64,000 bases of DNA from an uncultured SAR116 cluster alpha proteobacterium (GCA_902543145.1 CACBXG010000003.1:1-64000); one strand, 5' to 3'. Positions 9,795-22,805 are shown, numbered from the stretch's first letter. Numbers and translations are program-made. The notes: generated by a model from the letters alone, not told the origin.

Positions 9795-11210
9795 ATGGAC
9801 CTAAAAGAAAATAAAAATGATTTAGAAATTGAAGATGTTTCTAAAACGGAAACAAACTTTAGAAGTTTATATGGTTTAACTCCTGAAGTTGAAAACGCAA
9901 TTTCAATTTCAATAGAAAACAATAACAAGCAAGAATTAGTAAAATTAATTTCTCCACTTCATCCAGCTGATCAAGCTGATATGCTTGAAAGATTAAATGG
10001 TGAAGAATTAGTTACGGCTATATCTCTTTTAGGAAAAGCACTTGATCCAGAAGTTTTGGTTTATCTTGATCAAAATGTTCAGGAAAAGGTTATTGATATA
10101 ATTGGGCCAAGAGCTCTTGCACGGGCTATACCTGTTTTACATTCTGATGATGCTGTTGATATTCTCCAAGAGCTTGAAGAAGAAGAAAGAAAGGTAGTAA
10201 TTAAACAACTCCCTAAAGCTGACAGAATACTGGTTGAGGAAGCTCTTTCATTTCCTGAAGAATCGGCTGGAAGATTAATGCAAAGAGAATTTCTTGCATT
10301 TCCTAGTAACTGGACTGTTGGTCAGACCATCGATCATATGAGAGCGAAGCCTCAAGAAGAAGAAGATAGTTTTTATTCAATCTATGTAGTTGATCCTGCT
10401 CATAGATTATTAGGTGTAATATCATTATCTAAATTATTATCAGCAAAAAGACCTGTAAGATTAAAAGATTTGATGGCAACCAGCCCAAGAAGTGTAAAGG
10501 TTGAAACCGATCAAGAAGAAGTTGCATTGTTATTTCAACAATATGGACTAGTTGATATGCCTGTTATTGACAATATAAACAGACTTCTTGGTGTGATTAT
10601 AGTGGATGATATTGTAGATGTGATTAATGAAGAAGCCGAAGAAGACCTCCAAGGTTTGACAGGAGTAAGCGACTTGTCAATAAGTTCTTCATTTATTGAA
10701 ACTGTAAAAGGTCGCTTTTCATGGTTAATACTTAATATGCTTACAGCAATTCTTGCCTCTTCTGTTATAGGATTGTTTCAAGAAGAAATAGAAAAGTTGG
10801 TTGCTTTAGCAGTCCTCATGCCGATAGTTGCTTCTATGGGAGGAAACGCAGGCACTCAAACTGTCACTGTAGCTGTTAGAGCATTGGCAACAAGACAATT
10901 AAATTATACTAATTTGCAAAAATTTGTTCTCAAAGAAACTTGGGTAGGTCTTTTAAACGGATTATTATTTGCCTTATTGTCTGCTCTGTTGGCTTATTTA
11001 TGGTTTGATGATGAATTGATAGCTATTATTATGGGTTTAGCTATGGTAGCTAATTTACTCTTTGCAGGTATTCTAGGAACTATTATTCCACTTACATTAG
11101 AGAAGTTCAAAATAGATCCAGCAATATCAAGTTCTGTTTTTTTAACAACCGCTACAGATGTAATTGGTTTTTTTACCTTTTTAGGTCTTTCTGCTATAGT
11201 TATTTTATAA
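9795..11210 (+). CDS. mgtE: Magnesium transporter MgtE
   Basis: N-domain LHPADQADMLERL, CBS pair, C-terminal MPIVASMGGNAGTQTVTV signature. Confidence 0.95.
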   Translation: MDLKENKNDLEIEDVSKTETNFRSLYGLTPEVENAISISIENNNKQELVKLISPLHPADQADMLERLNGEELVTAISLLGKALDPEVLVYLDQNVQEKVIDIIGPRALARAIPVLHSDDAVDILQELEEEERKVVIKQLPKADRILVEEALSFPEESAGRLMQREFLAFPSNWTVGQTIDHMRAKPQEEEDSFYSIYVVDPAHRLLGVISLSKLLSAKRPVRLKDLMATSPRSVKVETDQEEVALLFQQYGLVDMPVIDNINRLLGVIIVDDIVDVINEEAEEDLQGLTGVSDLSISSSFIETVKGRFSWLILNMLTAILASSVIGLFQEEIEKLVALAVLMPIVASMGGNAGTQTVTVAVRALATRQLNYTNLQKFVLKETWVGLLNGLLFALLSALLAYLWFDDELIAIIMGLAMVANLLFAGILGTIIPLTLEKFKIDPAISSSVFLTTATDVIGFFTFLGLSAIVIL

Positions 11211-11223
11211 TTGGATTAAGTCA

Positions 11224-11643
11224 TTGTCTTATAATTTAAAAAAAATTGCAGTCGGGATAAAATCAATCGAAAGATTAAAAATAAGACAACAGATGCTATT
11301 TGAAAATTATGGTGCTATTGTACATACAACAAGAAACATGCCTAAACAAAAAGCAGATCTAATCAAAACAGGTTCAATGTATTGGATTATTCAAAGAAAC
11401 GTTTTGGTAAGACAAAAAATTTTGGATATAACATCAGTAATTAGAAGCGATGGTAGTAAAGGTTGTGAAATAATATTAGATAAAGATTTGATAAAAGTAA
11501 TACCAACACCGATGAGACCATTTCAGGGATGGAGATATTATATGGAAGAAGATATTCCACCTGATTTAAATACCAATGACGATGGAAGCGAAGAAATACC
11601 AGATGAGGTAAATTCTGAATTAATAAAATTAGGATTATATTAA
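11224..11643 (+). CDS. DUF1489-family protein
   Basis: VHTTRNMPKQKADLIKTGSMYWIIQRNVLVRQKILDI, PTPMRPFQGWRYY. Confidence 0.8.
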   Translation: MSYNLKKIAVGIKSIERLKIRQQMLFENYGAIVHTTRNMPKQKADLIKTGSMYWIIQRNVLVRQKILDITSVIRSDGSKGCEIILDKDLIKVIPTPMRPFQGWRYYMEEDIPPDLNTNDDGSEEIPDEVNSELIKLGLY

Positions 11644-11707
11644 CTTATAATGTAAATGATTAAAAATTTTTTTAAATTTATCAAACCATTGAATATCAAT
11701 TAGGAAA

Positions 11708-12832
11708 ATGAAAGTGTTATTTAAAATATTAAATTTTAAAACAATGATGTTTTTCTTGGTTTTAGGACTAAGTATATTTTTATATAAATACTTAGTCTCA
11801 ACTAGACCCGAAGCAAAGCCATCAACAGTAGAAGAAAAAACCTTTTACGTAAATGTTATTAGTCCAAAAAGAAATAATTATTCTCCAACTTCAGACGCTT
11901 ATGGTAAAATAATATCATCAAGAAGTGGAGACCTTCGATTTGGAGTGTCAGGTAGAGTTAATTTTATCTCGGATAAACTTCTCAATGGATCCTATGTCAC
12001 TAATGGAGAGATATTAGCAAAACTAGACCAAAGAAGATTTTTACTAGAAATTGAAAAACTCACATCAGAAACAAAAGAATTAGCTGAACAACTTGGTATT
12101 CGAAAGAGACAGGTAAATAGATATAAAACAATGTTAAAAAACAATGTTGTTTCTCAAAATAAATATGATAACGAATTAATTCTTCTTTCAAAAAATAGAT
12201 CTGATTATATTAGAGCAAAGACTATGTTAGAGAGGGCAAAAGAAGACTTGTCAGATACTGTTTTGAAATCTCATTTTAATGGTCGATTGTTTAATGTTAA
12301 AATAAATCAAGGTCAATTTGTAAATAGTAATGAAAAAATAGCTAATATATTTTCTACTGAAAATTTAGAAGTTGAGTTTGTTGTGCCTTCAAAGATTTAT
12401 TCTAATTCAAATGATCTAATAGGAAAATCAATTGATGTTTTATGGAAAGGTGGAACTACATCTTTGAAAACCATGAAAGGAATAATTGAAAGATCAGACG
12501 GAAAAACAAATGAAGAAGAAGGTGGTGGAAAGTTATTTGCTAGAATTGATAAATTTGAAAAAAGAGAAAATTATATCCCTTTAGGTACATTTGTAAGGGT
12601 AGACTATCCTGTTGGTGATTTTAAGAATGTTTTTAAGTTACCAGAGTCATCTTTGTATACTGATAAAGTTTATATTGTTGAAAACGACATTGCTAAGACA
12701 AAAAAAATAAAACTTATTTACAAAGGATCTGGATATATTTTAGTTGATGGAAATTTGTCTGAAAATGATTATATAATCACTACGAGAATTCCAGAAAATC
12801 TCAATAATCAAAAAATAAAAATATTAAATTAA
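11708..12832 (+). CDS. RND efflux periplasmic adaptor (membrane fusion protein)
   Basis: Signal anchor, coiled-coil hairpin, lipoyl/barrel motifs (GQFVNSNEKIANIFSTENLEVEFVVP); directly upstream of an RND pump. Confidence 0.88.
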   Translation: MKVLFKILNFKTMMFFLVLGLSIFLYKYLVSTRPEAKPSTVEEKTFYVNVISPKRNNYSPTSDAYGKIISSRSGDLRFGVSGRVNFISDKLLNGSYVTNGEILAKLDQRRFLLEIEKLTSETKELAEQLGIRKRQVNRYKTMLKNNVVSQNKYDNELILLSKNRSDYIRAKTMLERAKEDLSDTVLKSHFNGRLFNVKINQGQFVNSNEKIANIFSTENLEVEFVVPSKIYSNSNDLIGKSIDVLWKGGTTSLKTMKGIIERSDGKTNEEEGGGKLFARIDKFEKRENYIPLGTFVRVDYPVGDFKNVFKLPESSLYTDKVYIVENDIAKTKKIKLIYKGSGYILVDGNLSENDYIITTRIPENLNNQKIKILN

Positions 12833-12857
12833 AGTATTTTTTAATTAGGATAAAGTT

Positions 12858-15800
12858 TTGGTAAGGTTTAAAGAGTCAAATTTTTTAAAATTTTTTGTAG
12901 AACATCGAACATCTGCAAACATTATCATGTTATTAATGATAATTATAGGTTTGTTATCTATAGGTAAACTTAACAAACAATTTTTTCCTGATTTTAATGT
13001 GGAAGTTGTAGCTTTAACAATTGATTGGCCAGGTGCCACTGCCGAAGAAATTGACAAAAATATTATCCAATTATTAGAGCCAGAACTGAGACCAATTTCT
13101 GGTGTTAAAAAGGTGTCATCCAAATCTGTTGAGGGCCTTGGTCGTACACAAGTTGAGTTTCAATATGGTTATGATATGCAAAAAGGAAGAACAGATATTG
13201 AAACGGCTGTATCAAGAATAAATTTTCCTGAAAAGTCTAAAAAACCTAGAATTATTGTTGGAGAATTTTTTGACACAGTAACTAGAATTGTATTATCTGG
13301 GGAAGTATCTTTATCAGAACTGAGGATAAAGTCAAAGAATTTAAAAGAGTTACTTCTAAATTCAGGTGTTGATAAAGTTGATGTATTAGGTCTTCCTAAA
13401 GAAGAAATTTTAATAGAAATACCCCAATTAGAAACAGCAAAACTTAAATTATCTTTTAATCAAATTGCTAATTTAATTAAATCTGAAACACAAGATGTTT
13501 CTGGCGGAAGTTACGCAGATGGTTCATTAAGAGTTAGAACAGAAGGGGAAAAAAGACTAGTTGATGCTTTTAATAAATTAGAATTAAAAAGCTCTAGTTC
13601 TGGGGGCAGAGTTTTACTCGAAGACTTAGCAAAGATAACTTATAGTATTGAAAAAGGTAGCATTTTAAAATTTGTAGATGGAAATCCTGCAGTGGAGTTG
13701 TGGGTAAGAAGAAGTAAAACGAGTGATGCTATTGAGGTTTCAAAAAATGTAGAAAATGTAATTTCTAATTCTCAAAGTTTACTTGGTAAGAACATAAAAA
13801 TTGAAACTTACAACACAGCTGCTGAACTTATTCAAGAAAGGATTTCTTTACTAGTCAAAAATGGGTTAAGTGGTCTTTGTATAGTTTTAGCTGTACTTTT
13901 TCTATTCTTAAGTCGTAATACTGCAATTTGGGTTGCATTAGGTATTCCAATTGCATTTCTAGCTACATTTGCAGTTATGTTAGTAACTGGGCAATCAATA
14001 AATATGATATCATTATTTGGTTTAATAATGGCTCTTGGCATAGTAGTCGATGATGCTATTGTTGTAGGTGAACACACCTCATATTTGAAAACTAAAAGAA
14101 AACTTGATAGCTCACAAGCTCCTGTAGTAGCTGCATCAAGGATGTCAATGCCGGTAATATCAGCAATGCTTACGACAGTTGCTGCATTTATCCCTCTCTT
14201 TATGGTCAAAGGTGTTATTGGTGAAATAATTGCTGCCATCCCTTGGGTGGTTTGCGCTGTTTTAGTTGCTAGCTTAATTGAGTGTTTTTTAGTTTTACCG
14301 GCTCATCTAGCTCACTTTGATAATAAAAATAACTTACCAGGAAAATTTAGATCATGGTTTGATAATAAATTTATCTATTTCCAAGAGGGCTTGTTTAGAA
14401 AATTTGTTAAATTAACTTTTAATTATAGATATGTAACATTCATGGTTGCTATTGGTATGTTTATAGTATCAGTGGGAATGATGTCAGGAGGAAGAGTGCT
14501 TTTTAGCTTCTTTCCAACTCCTGAAGCAGATATCATAATTGCAAATTTTAAAATGCATTCTGGAACAAAAAAAACTAATACCCTAGAAATGCTTAATAAT
14601 ATTGAAATTGGTTTAGAAAAAACATCAAAACAGTTTTCGTATTCAAAAAACCTAGTGAAATTTAAAATGTCTACAATCGGAGACAGGACTTCTTTTTCAA
14701 ATGATGCTGGGCCAAGTCCTATAGGAAGTGACTTACTTGGATCCATGGTTGTTGAATTAAAAACTGCGGATAAAAGAAAAGTTAGAACAAAAGAATTTAT
14801 TAAGGCATGGAAAGATAATATTCAATCTGTTGCTGGACTAGATAAGTTAACTATTAGAGCACCTAGTGGGGGGCCTCCCGGAAGAGATCTTGATGTAAGG
14901 TTTCAAGGAGAAAAATTAGAAAACTTGAAGAAGGCGTCTGATGAGTTAATTCAAATTGCTAGAACAATTCCTGGAGTAACATCATTAAGTGATAATCTTG
15001 AATTTGGTGTGCAAGAGAAGATTTTAAGCTTAAATAACAAAGGACAGTCGTTAGGTTTGTCAATTTCAGAAATAGGGGAGCAAGTCAGGTCTGCAATTAA
15101 TGGGGTTATTATATCTGAGTTTCCAAAGGCTGACGAAGAAGTTGCAGTTCGCTTAAAATTAATAAAAAACGAAAAACAAACTGATATGATTAATGATTTA
15201 AGGATTATAACTAATATTGGTACTAGTTTTAAACTTGAAGAAATAATCACAATAAGCGAAGAGGTCCCATTTGCTTCCATTAATAGAAAAAATGGTTTTC
15301 GTGAAGTAACAATTTCAGGTGATTTATTTCCTCAACTTATGAATACTTCTCAAGCTAGACAGTTTCTTTTGCAGAATGGATTGCCTGAAATTGCTAAGAA
15401 ATATAATTTGAACTATCGGTTTGATGGCAAAGATTTAGAGCAGAAAGAAACTTTTGCTGATATGAAAATTGGATCAATTGTTGGACTAATGTTAATCTAT
15501 TTTATACTAGCGTGGGTCTTTAAATCTTGGTCAAGACCATTAACAATAATGATAATGATACCGTTTGCTTTTATTGGAGCGGTGTTAGGTCATTATATAT
15601 TAGGCTTAACAATGTCAATATTATCCATGTTCGCTCTTCTAGCCTTGGCCGGTATAGTAGTAAATAATTCAATTATTTTAGTATCTACAATAGAAAGAAG
15701 ATTTGATGATTTACTTAATAATGCTGAAAATAGTTTTAATGATCAAAATATTATCAACGAAGCAATAATTTCAGGAGTTGTAGATAGACTTAGACCAGTT

Positions 15801-16010
15801 TTACTAACTTCTTTAACAACTATTGGTGGATTGTCAGCGCTAATGTTTGAAAAATCTCTACAAGCACAATTTTTAATACCTATGGCTGCTACAATTGTCT
15901 TTGGTCTTGGTGTTACAGCTTTGCTTGTGTTGATTATAGTCCCTTCAATGATGGGAATAAACAATGATTTATCAAATTTTATAAAAAGTTTAAAAGAAGG
16001 AAATAGATGA
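12858..16010 (+). CDS. RND efflux transporter, AcrB/HAE1-like
   Basis: 1050 aa; WPGATAEEIDKNIIQLLEPELRPISGVKKVSS; GIVVDDAIVVGEH; GIVVNNSIILV. Confidence 0.95.
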   Translation: MVRFKESNFLKFFVEHRTSANIIMLLMIIIGLLSIGKLNKQFFPDFNVEVVALTIDWPGATAEEIDKNIIQLLEPELRPISGVKKVSSKSVEGLGRTQVEFQYGYDMQKGRTDIETAVSRINFPEKSKKPRIIVGEFFDTVTRIVLSGEVSLSELRIKSKNLKELLLNSGVDKVDVLGLPKEEILIEIPQLETAKLKLSFNQIANLIKSETQDVSGGSYADGSLRVRTEGEKRLVDAFNKLELKSSSSGGRVLLEDLAKITYSIEKGSILKFVDGNPAVELWVRRSKTSDAIEVSKNVENVISNSQSLLGKNIKIETYNTAAELIQERISLLVKNGLSGLCIVLAVLFLFLSRNTAIWVALGIPIAFLATFAVMLVTGQSINMISLFGLIMALGIVVDDAIVVGEHTSYLKTKRKLDSSQAPVVAASRMSMPVISAMLTTVAAFIPLFMVKGVIGEIIAAIPWVVCAVLVASLIECFLVLPAHLAHFDNKNNLPGKFRSWFDNKFIYFQEGLFRKFVKLTFNYRYVTFMVAIGMFIVSVGMMSGGRVLFSFFPTPEADIIIANFKMHSGTKKTNTLEMLNNIEIGLEKTSKQFSYSKNLVKFKMSTIGDRTSFSNDAGPSPIGSDLLGSMVVELKTADKRKVRTKEFIKAWKDNIQSVAGLDKLTIRAPSGGPPGRDLDVRFQGEKLENLKKASDELIQIARTIPGVTSLSDNLEFGVQEKILSLNNKGQSLGLSISEIGEQVRSAINGVIISEFPKADEEVAVRLKLIKNEKQTDMINDLRIITNIGTSFKLEEIITISEEVPFASINRKNGFREVTISGDLFPQLMNTSQARQFLLQNGLPEIAKKYNLNYRFDGKDLEQKETFADMKIGSIVGLMLIYFILAWVFKSWSRPLTIMIMIPFAFIGAVLGHYILGLTMSILSMFALLALAGIVVNNSIILVSTIERRFDDLLNNAENSFNDQNIINEAIISGVVDRLRPVLLTSLTTIGGLSALMFEKSLQAQFLIPMAATIVFGLGVTALLVLIIVPSMMGINNDLSNFIKSLKEGNR

Positions 16011-16378
16011 TTAATAATTACACAATTTCTAGTACTGAAAAGTTTCAAATTTCAGATATAAACTTCAATAAAGATGGTTTGGTACCCGTAATATCTCAGT
16101 GCGTTCATACTGGTGTTATTTTAATGATGGCTTGGATGAACAAAGAGGCTTTAAAAAAAACAATTGATACAAATGATATGTATTATTTTTCCCGTTCGAG
16201 GCAAAAGCTTTGGCAAAAAGGTGAAACTAGTGGGCATTTTCAAAAACTTCATGAGCTAAGATTAGATTGTGACAATGACACAATACTTGCTTTAATTGAG
16301 CAAACTGGTTCTGCTTGTCATACAGGTGCAAAAAGCTGTTTTTTTAAATCTACAAAAGATATTCATAATGACCAATAA
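16007..16378 (+). CDS. hisI: Phosphoribosyl-AMP cyclohydrolase
   Basis: VLMMAWMNKEALKKTIDTNDMYYFSRSRQKLWQKGETSGHFQ; LRLDCDNDTILALIEQTGSACHTGAKSCFF. Confidence 0.95.
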   Translation: MINNYTISSTEKFQISDINFNKDGLVPVISQCVHTGVILMMAWMNKEALKKTIDTNDMYYFSRSRQKLWQKGETSGHFQKLHELRLDCDNDTILALIEQTGSACHTGAKSCFFKSTKDIHNDQ

Positions 16379-17066
16379 AAATAATTCTGGTTCATTTGGA
16401 AGCTCCAGAGGATTATTAAACAAAATAAAAAAAGATAAAAAAAGAAAATCTTCTAGTACTAGGTGGATAGGTCGACAGCTTAATGATCCATATGTCTTAG
16501 AGACACAAAAAAGAGGATATAAATCAAGAGCTGCTTTTAAACTTTTACAAATAAATGATAAATTTAATTTTTTACTTCCCGGACTGTCAGTAATTGATTT
16601 AGGATGTGCCCCAGGTGGTTGGCTACAAATAGCATCTGAAAAAGTTTCTTCAATTACAGGCAATGAAAAAGTTGTTGGGTTAGATATTTTAAAAACTGAC
16701 GATATCGCTGGATGTAAGTCTATAATTGGAGATATCAATGATAAAGCAGTTGGTGATCATTTAATTGAATTACTAGGACAGAAGCCAGATGTTGTTTTAT
16801 CTGATATGGCAGCAAATACAACAGGTCATAGACAAACTGATCACATACGAACCACCCATCTTTTAGAAATTGCTCTAGACTTTTCAATTGAGAATTTGAA
16901 TATGAATGGAGTTTTTTTAGCTAAATGTTTTAAAGGAGGAACAGAAAAGGAAGCCTTAAATTTAATGCAAAAAAACTTTTCCAAAGTACATCACGTCAAA
17001 CCTGATGCAAGCCGAAAAGAATCAGTTGAAGGATATGTTATTGCTTTAGGTTTTAAAGGAAAATAA
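16368..17066 (+). CDS. rlmE: 23S rRNA (uridine-2'-O) methyltransferase
   Basis: RSRAAFKLLQINDKF, VIDLGCAPGGWLQIA, VLSDMAANTTGHRQTDH. Start set at an internal Met of the track ORF 16296. Confidence 0.93.
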   Translation: MTNKNNSGSFGSSRGLLNKIKKDKKRKSSSTRWIGRQLNDPYVLETQKRGYKSRAAFKLLQINDKFNFLLPGLSVIDLGCAPGGWLQIASEKVSSITGNEKVVGLDILKTDDIAGCKSIIGDINDKAVGDHLIELLGQKPDVVLSDMAANTTGHRQTDHIRTTHLLEIALDFSIENLNMNGVFLAKCFKGGTEKEALNLMQKNFSKVHHVKPDASRKESVEGYVIALGFKGK

Positions 17067-17153
17067 ATTAAAATAATTAAACTTTGCAAAAATTACTACA
17101 GTGCTTATATAAATCTTTATATTATAAATTTTAAAACCCAGTACTGAGTATAA

Positions 17154-18610
<1,457 letters not shown>

Positions 18611-18611
<1 letters not shown>

Positions 18612-19942
18612 TGTTAGATTATGATAGAGTTTCATGTGTATTAGAGCTATTAAAAACTTTTGATTATGAATCTAAAATTGCTAGTAAATTAATTCAAAAT
18701 TATTTCAGATTTAATAAAAATATAGGATCAAAAGATAGGAAATTTATATCTAATTGTTTTTGGAACATAATTAAACATCGTAATAAGATTAATTGGCATT
18801 TAAAAAAACATAATCTTAAAGTAAATTTTGAAAGACAAATAATTTTAGAATTATTTTTTTTAAATATTGATTACAAAAATGATTTGCAAAAAATTAAAAA
18901 TTTTTTTTCCTTCAATAATAAATTAAATAAAAATTTTAAAGAAGATAATTTACAATTTCTAGAATATTTAAATTTCGAACAATTTATTAACCAAGAAATG
19001 CCAGAATGTGTGTTCTATGAATTACCAGATTTTTTATTAGAAAGCATAAAAAGAAATTTTAAACTTGATTGGAAAAGTGTTGCTTTATCCCTTAACGAAG
19101 AAGCTTTTGTTGATCTTCGGGTTAATATGCTAAAAAATAAAACTAGAGATGATATTTTAAATTCTCTAAAAAAAATTAATATACCATGCAAAATTAATAA
19201 ATATTCTCCGCTGGGTATAAGACTTCTCAAACGATTTCCCATAAATGGAAATAAACTCTTTAAGTCTGGTAATATAGAAATTCAAGGAGAGGCATCTCAA
19301 TTGTCAGCATTAATACTGGGTGCAAAACCAGGAATGCAAGTTGCTGATATATGTGCAGGCGCTGGTGGTAAATCTCTTATATTGGCAGATATAATGAAAA
19401 ATAAAGGAAGAATTTTATCTTTAGATATAAATCAAAAAAGATTAAAACAGGCAAAATTACGTTTTAAGAGAGCAGGAGTTCACAATGTTGAAACACGTTT
19501 GGTTGACACAAACTGGAGTATAAAAGGTTTAGAAAAAAGATTTGACTTAGTTCTTATAGATGCTCCATGCTCTGGTATTGGAACGTGGACGAGAAGTCCT
19601 GATTCAAGATTTAACTTCAATAAAAAAAAGTTATCAGAATTAATTAAAATTCAATCTAATTTACTATCAAAAGGATCAACTATGGTTGCTCCAGGAGGCA
19701 GATTAGCATATGTAACTTGCTCAATTTTACCTGAAGAGGGAATTGATCAAATTGAAAAATTTAAAATGTCAGTAAATAGTGATTTTTTTGAAATTGACAT
19801 GATTAATATGTGGAATGATAATTTATCTTTAACTAATAGTTTTCATTATCCATTTGATAATGGTAAGAAAAGTATAATTATAAACCCTGCTACACATAAA
19901 ATGGATGGTTTTTTTATCTCAATGTTTCAAAGAAAAAGATAG
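18611..19942 (+). CDS. RsmB/NOP family rRNA (cytosine-5) methyltransferase
   Basis: QVADICAGAGGKSLILADIM; LIDAPCSGIGTWTRSPDSR; YVTCSILPEEG. Confidence 0.92.
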
Positions 19943-19973
19943 AATAATCAATTTCACAAAAGAAAGTTAATTA

Positions 19974-21536
19974 ATGGAAAATGAATTTGTTTTAATTATT
20001 GATTTTGGTAGTCAGGTTACTCAGTTAATTGCAAGACGTTTAAGGGAATTAAATGTTTATTGTGAAATACATCCATTTAACAAAGTCCATGATGAATTTT
20101 TAAAAAAATTTAATCCTAAAGCAATTATTCTTTCAGGAGGACCAGCAAGTGTTTTAAATAAAAATGCACCTAAGCCACCTTCAAGTATATATGATTTAGA
20201 AGTTCCAATTTTAGGAATTTGTTATGGACAACAGATTATGATGAAAATGTTAGGTGGATCAGTAATTTCTGGGTCTGGAACATCAGAATTTGGGAAATCT
20301 CATGTAAAATTTAATAATAAAAGTAAAAATATCAAACTTCTAGAAGGTTTATTTTCAAAGGATGGAAAAGAAGAAGTATGGATGTCTCACGGTGATCACG
20401 TAGCAACAATACCTAAAGATTTTAAAGTATATGGTGTTTCTGAAAACGCACCTTTTGCAATAATTGGAAATGAAAAAAAACATTTTTATGGAGTTCAGTT
20501 CCACCCAGAAGTTTTTCATACATTAAATGGGAAAGTATTAATCAAGAATTTTCTTAAATTATCAAATTTTTCTTTTAATTGGAGTATGCAATCTTATCTT
20601 CAACAATCTGTAGAAGAAATAAAAATGAAAGTAGGAAATAAAAAAGTAATTTGTGCACTATCTGGTGGTGTAGATAGTTCAGTGACGGCAATACTCATAA
20701 ATAAAGCTATTGGTAATCAATTAACATGTATTTTTGTAAATAATGGTTTGATGAGAAAAAATGAAAGCGAAGAGGTTTTAAAGTTATATAAGGAACACTA
20801 TAAATTAAATTTAATAGAGACAAATGAAAAGGATCTTTTTCTATCAAACTTAAAGGGAATAAAAGATCCTGAAAAAAAGCGGAAAATAATTGGTAAGTTA
20901 TTCATTCAGGTATTTGAAAAGCATGCTTTAGAGATTGGCGATGTTAGCTTTCTTGCTCAGGGAACTTTATACCCTGATATTATTGAAAGTGTAAGTTTTT
21001 CTGGAGGCCCATCAGTAACCATAAAATCACATCATAATGTCGGAGGGTTACCAAAAAAAATTAATTTAGATTTAATTGAACCCCTCAGAGAGTTATTCAA
21101 AGATGAAGTCAGGATTTTGGGAAAAGAACTTGGCATACCAAATGATTTTTTAGAGAGACATCCTTTTCCTGGGCCAGGCTTAGCAATAAGATGTCCAGGT
21201 GAAATAACCGATGAAAAATTGAATATTTTAAGAAACGCAGACTCAATTTATATCCAACAGATTAAAAAACATGGACTATACAATAAAATATGGCAAGCAT
21301 TTACAGTAATTTTACCAGTAAAAACTGTTGGAGTTATGGGTGATTCAAGAACATATGATTATGTGTGTGCATTAAGGGCTGTCACATCATTAGATGGTAT
21401 GACTGCAGATTACTATCCATTTACACATGAATTTTTGAGTGAAACCTCTACAGCTATAATTAATAACGTAAAGGGTATAAACAGAGTTACTTATGATATA
21501 ACTTCAAAACCTCCCGGAACTATTGAGTGGGAGTAG
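19974..21536 (+). CDS. guaA: GMP synthase (glutamine-hydrolysing)
   Basis: LILDFGSQ-type N-terminus, [11 protein letters not shown]-terminal KPPGTIEWE. Confidence 0.98.
   Translation: MENEFVLIIDFGSQVTQLIARRLRELNVYCEIHPFNKVHDEFLKKFNPKAIILSGGPASVLNKNAPKPPSSIYDLEVPILGICYGQQIMMKMLGGSVISGSGTSEFGKSHVKFNNKSKNIKLLEGLFSKDGKEEVWMSHGDHVATIPKDFKVYGVSENAPFAIIGNEKKHFYGVQFHPEVFHTLNGKVLIKNFLKLSNFSFNWSMQSYLQQSVEEIKMKVGNKKVICALSGGVDSSVTAILINKAIGNQLTCIFVNNGLMRKNESEEVLKLYKEHYKLNLIETNEKDLFLSNLKGIKDPEKKRKIIGKLFIQVFEKHALEIGDVSFLAQGTLYPDIIESVSFSGGPSVTIKSHHNVGGLPKKINLDLIEPLRELFKDEVRILGKELGIPNDFLERHPFPGPGLAIRCPGEITDEKLNILRNADSIYIQQIKKHGLYNKIWQAFTVILPVKTVGVMGDSRTYDYVCALRAVTSLDGMTADYYPFTHEFLSETSTAIINNVKGINRVTYDITSKPPGTIEWE
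21519..21534 (+). repeat. Left copy of a 16-bp direct repeat (guaA 3' end, candidate attL)
   Basis: ACTATTGAGTGGGAGT; 15/16 identical to 22806-22821. Confidence 0.7.
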
Positions 21537-21591
21537 TTTATATAGCCTAAATTATTGATCCTATTTATATTGTTAGTAAGTAAGTTGTTAG

Positions 21592-21924
21592 AAAGTTCGA
21601 AAGCCAACGGATAAGACTAAGAAAAAGACAGCGAAGAAAAGCAAAGGTTTTGCTAAAGCCAAACCCTTACCATCAGTATAGCCACCTCAACCAACTACGT
21701 CAAATACGACACCACAAGCAACGCCAAATAGTGCTGTTGGAAGCCAATCATTCACGAGTAAGGATATAAGCGACATATATACGACTACTTACAGAAGCAG
21801 TCTGAACTCCAGCCTATCAAGCCTCAGTCGCTGTTTTAATCGTATTGAAACGAATAGGGTAAATAAAGAAACGATTGTTTTGATTGAAATGCCCCAAAAC
21901 GCAACAAAATCGTACATCATTTAA
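21592..21924 (+). pseudogene. Degraded ORF with in-frame TAG; KPTDKTKKKTAKKSKGFAKAKPLPSV*PPQPTTSNTTPQATPNSAVG...
   Basis: Single open frame interrupted only by TAG at 21679-21681; less AT-rich than flanks; lies inside the guaA-bounded segment. Confidence 0.5.
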
Positions 21925-22017
21925 GAAATTAGCATCTGTTTTTATTGTCATAGTTTGTCTATTGGGGCATAGTAAAGATATCACACTAACCAATAAAGAG
22001 AGTTCCCCCCAAAAAAA

Positions 22018-22662
22018 ATGCTTATTAAGATTTTAAAGGCTTGTGTTCCAACGATTTTCATCATTGCTATTAGAAGATTGCGCTCCAACTCAGACTCTCC
22101 AAACAAGTTGTTCGATGGTGATGACGTATTATTTAAGGATGAAGTTAATAAAGTGGATGTGTATGGAGAGTATGGTTGTGGAGAATCAACAAAATGGGTG
22201 CTAAACAACACATCCGCTGATGTAATAGCTGTTGATACATCAAGTGAATGGGTTGATTCTGTAAAAAAGAATAATGAAAGCAACAATTATAGATTAAATA
22301 TTCACCATTCTAACTTAGGTGAGGTTGGTGGTTGGGGACGGCCATTAAGTTATGAGAAGATAGACTCATTTTCTAACTATACTGATTTCTTGTGGAAACA
22401 AAAAAAAACTCCAAAACTAGTTTTGGTAGATGGCAGATTTAGAGTTTGATGTTTTCTTACAAGACTTAAGTTTGCCGAAGAAGGAACAAAGCTTCTCTTT
22501 GATTATTACACTAATCGTCCTTATTACCACTTTGTAGAAAAATACGTCAGCCGTTTTAAAGAATGTGGGTGCCAATGTATGTTTGTGGTACCTTCAAAGG
22601 CTAATATTGATATGGTTGAGTTGGAAAATGATATAGTTTCTTTCAGAAATGTTATGGATTGA
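22018..22662 (+). pseudogene. Methyltransferase-like protein remnant interrupted by in-frame TGA
   Basis: VDVYGEYGCGESTKWVL...LVLVDGRFRV*CFLTRLKFAEEGTKLLFDYYTNRPYYHFVEKYV...MFVVPSK; the frame continues cleanly past TGA at 22447-22449. Confidence 0.75.
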
Positions 22663-22805
22663 ATGCTTTCAATCGCCTTTCCACTAACGTATTGATACAA
22701 TTGAGTTTCAATAGTTCCCTTAGTACGCACAAACGAAGGGAGAAGTTAGAAACTTGTTAGAAAGTGGTTTTAAATGCTATGTAAATCAATGTGAATGCCA
22801 ATGCC

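Noticed and set aside
13832-14239. Minus-strand ORF inside the RND transporter gene
   Set aside because: Lies wholly antisense to a well-conserved AcrB-family CDS; composition matches antisense translation of hydrophobic codons. The same applies to other antisense ORFs in the track (e.g. 4786-5136, 14423-14746, 55212-55511, 57023-57364).
16296-16367. N-terminal extension of the RlmE ORF (MSKLVLLVIQVQKAVFL...)
   Set aside because: It is out-of-frame translation of the hisI 3' end; RlmE more plausibly starts at the internal ATG at 16368.
21585-22765. 12-bp direct repeat TTGTTAGAAAGT at 21585-21596 and 22754-22765 as alternative island boundary
   Set aside because: Short, AT-rich and easily found by chance in this genome; the guaA-tail repeat explains the boundary better.
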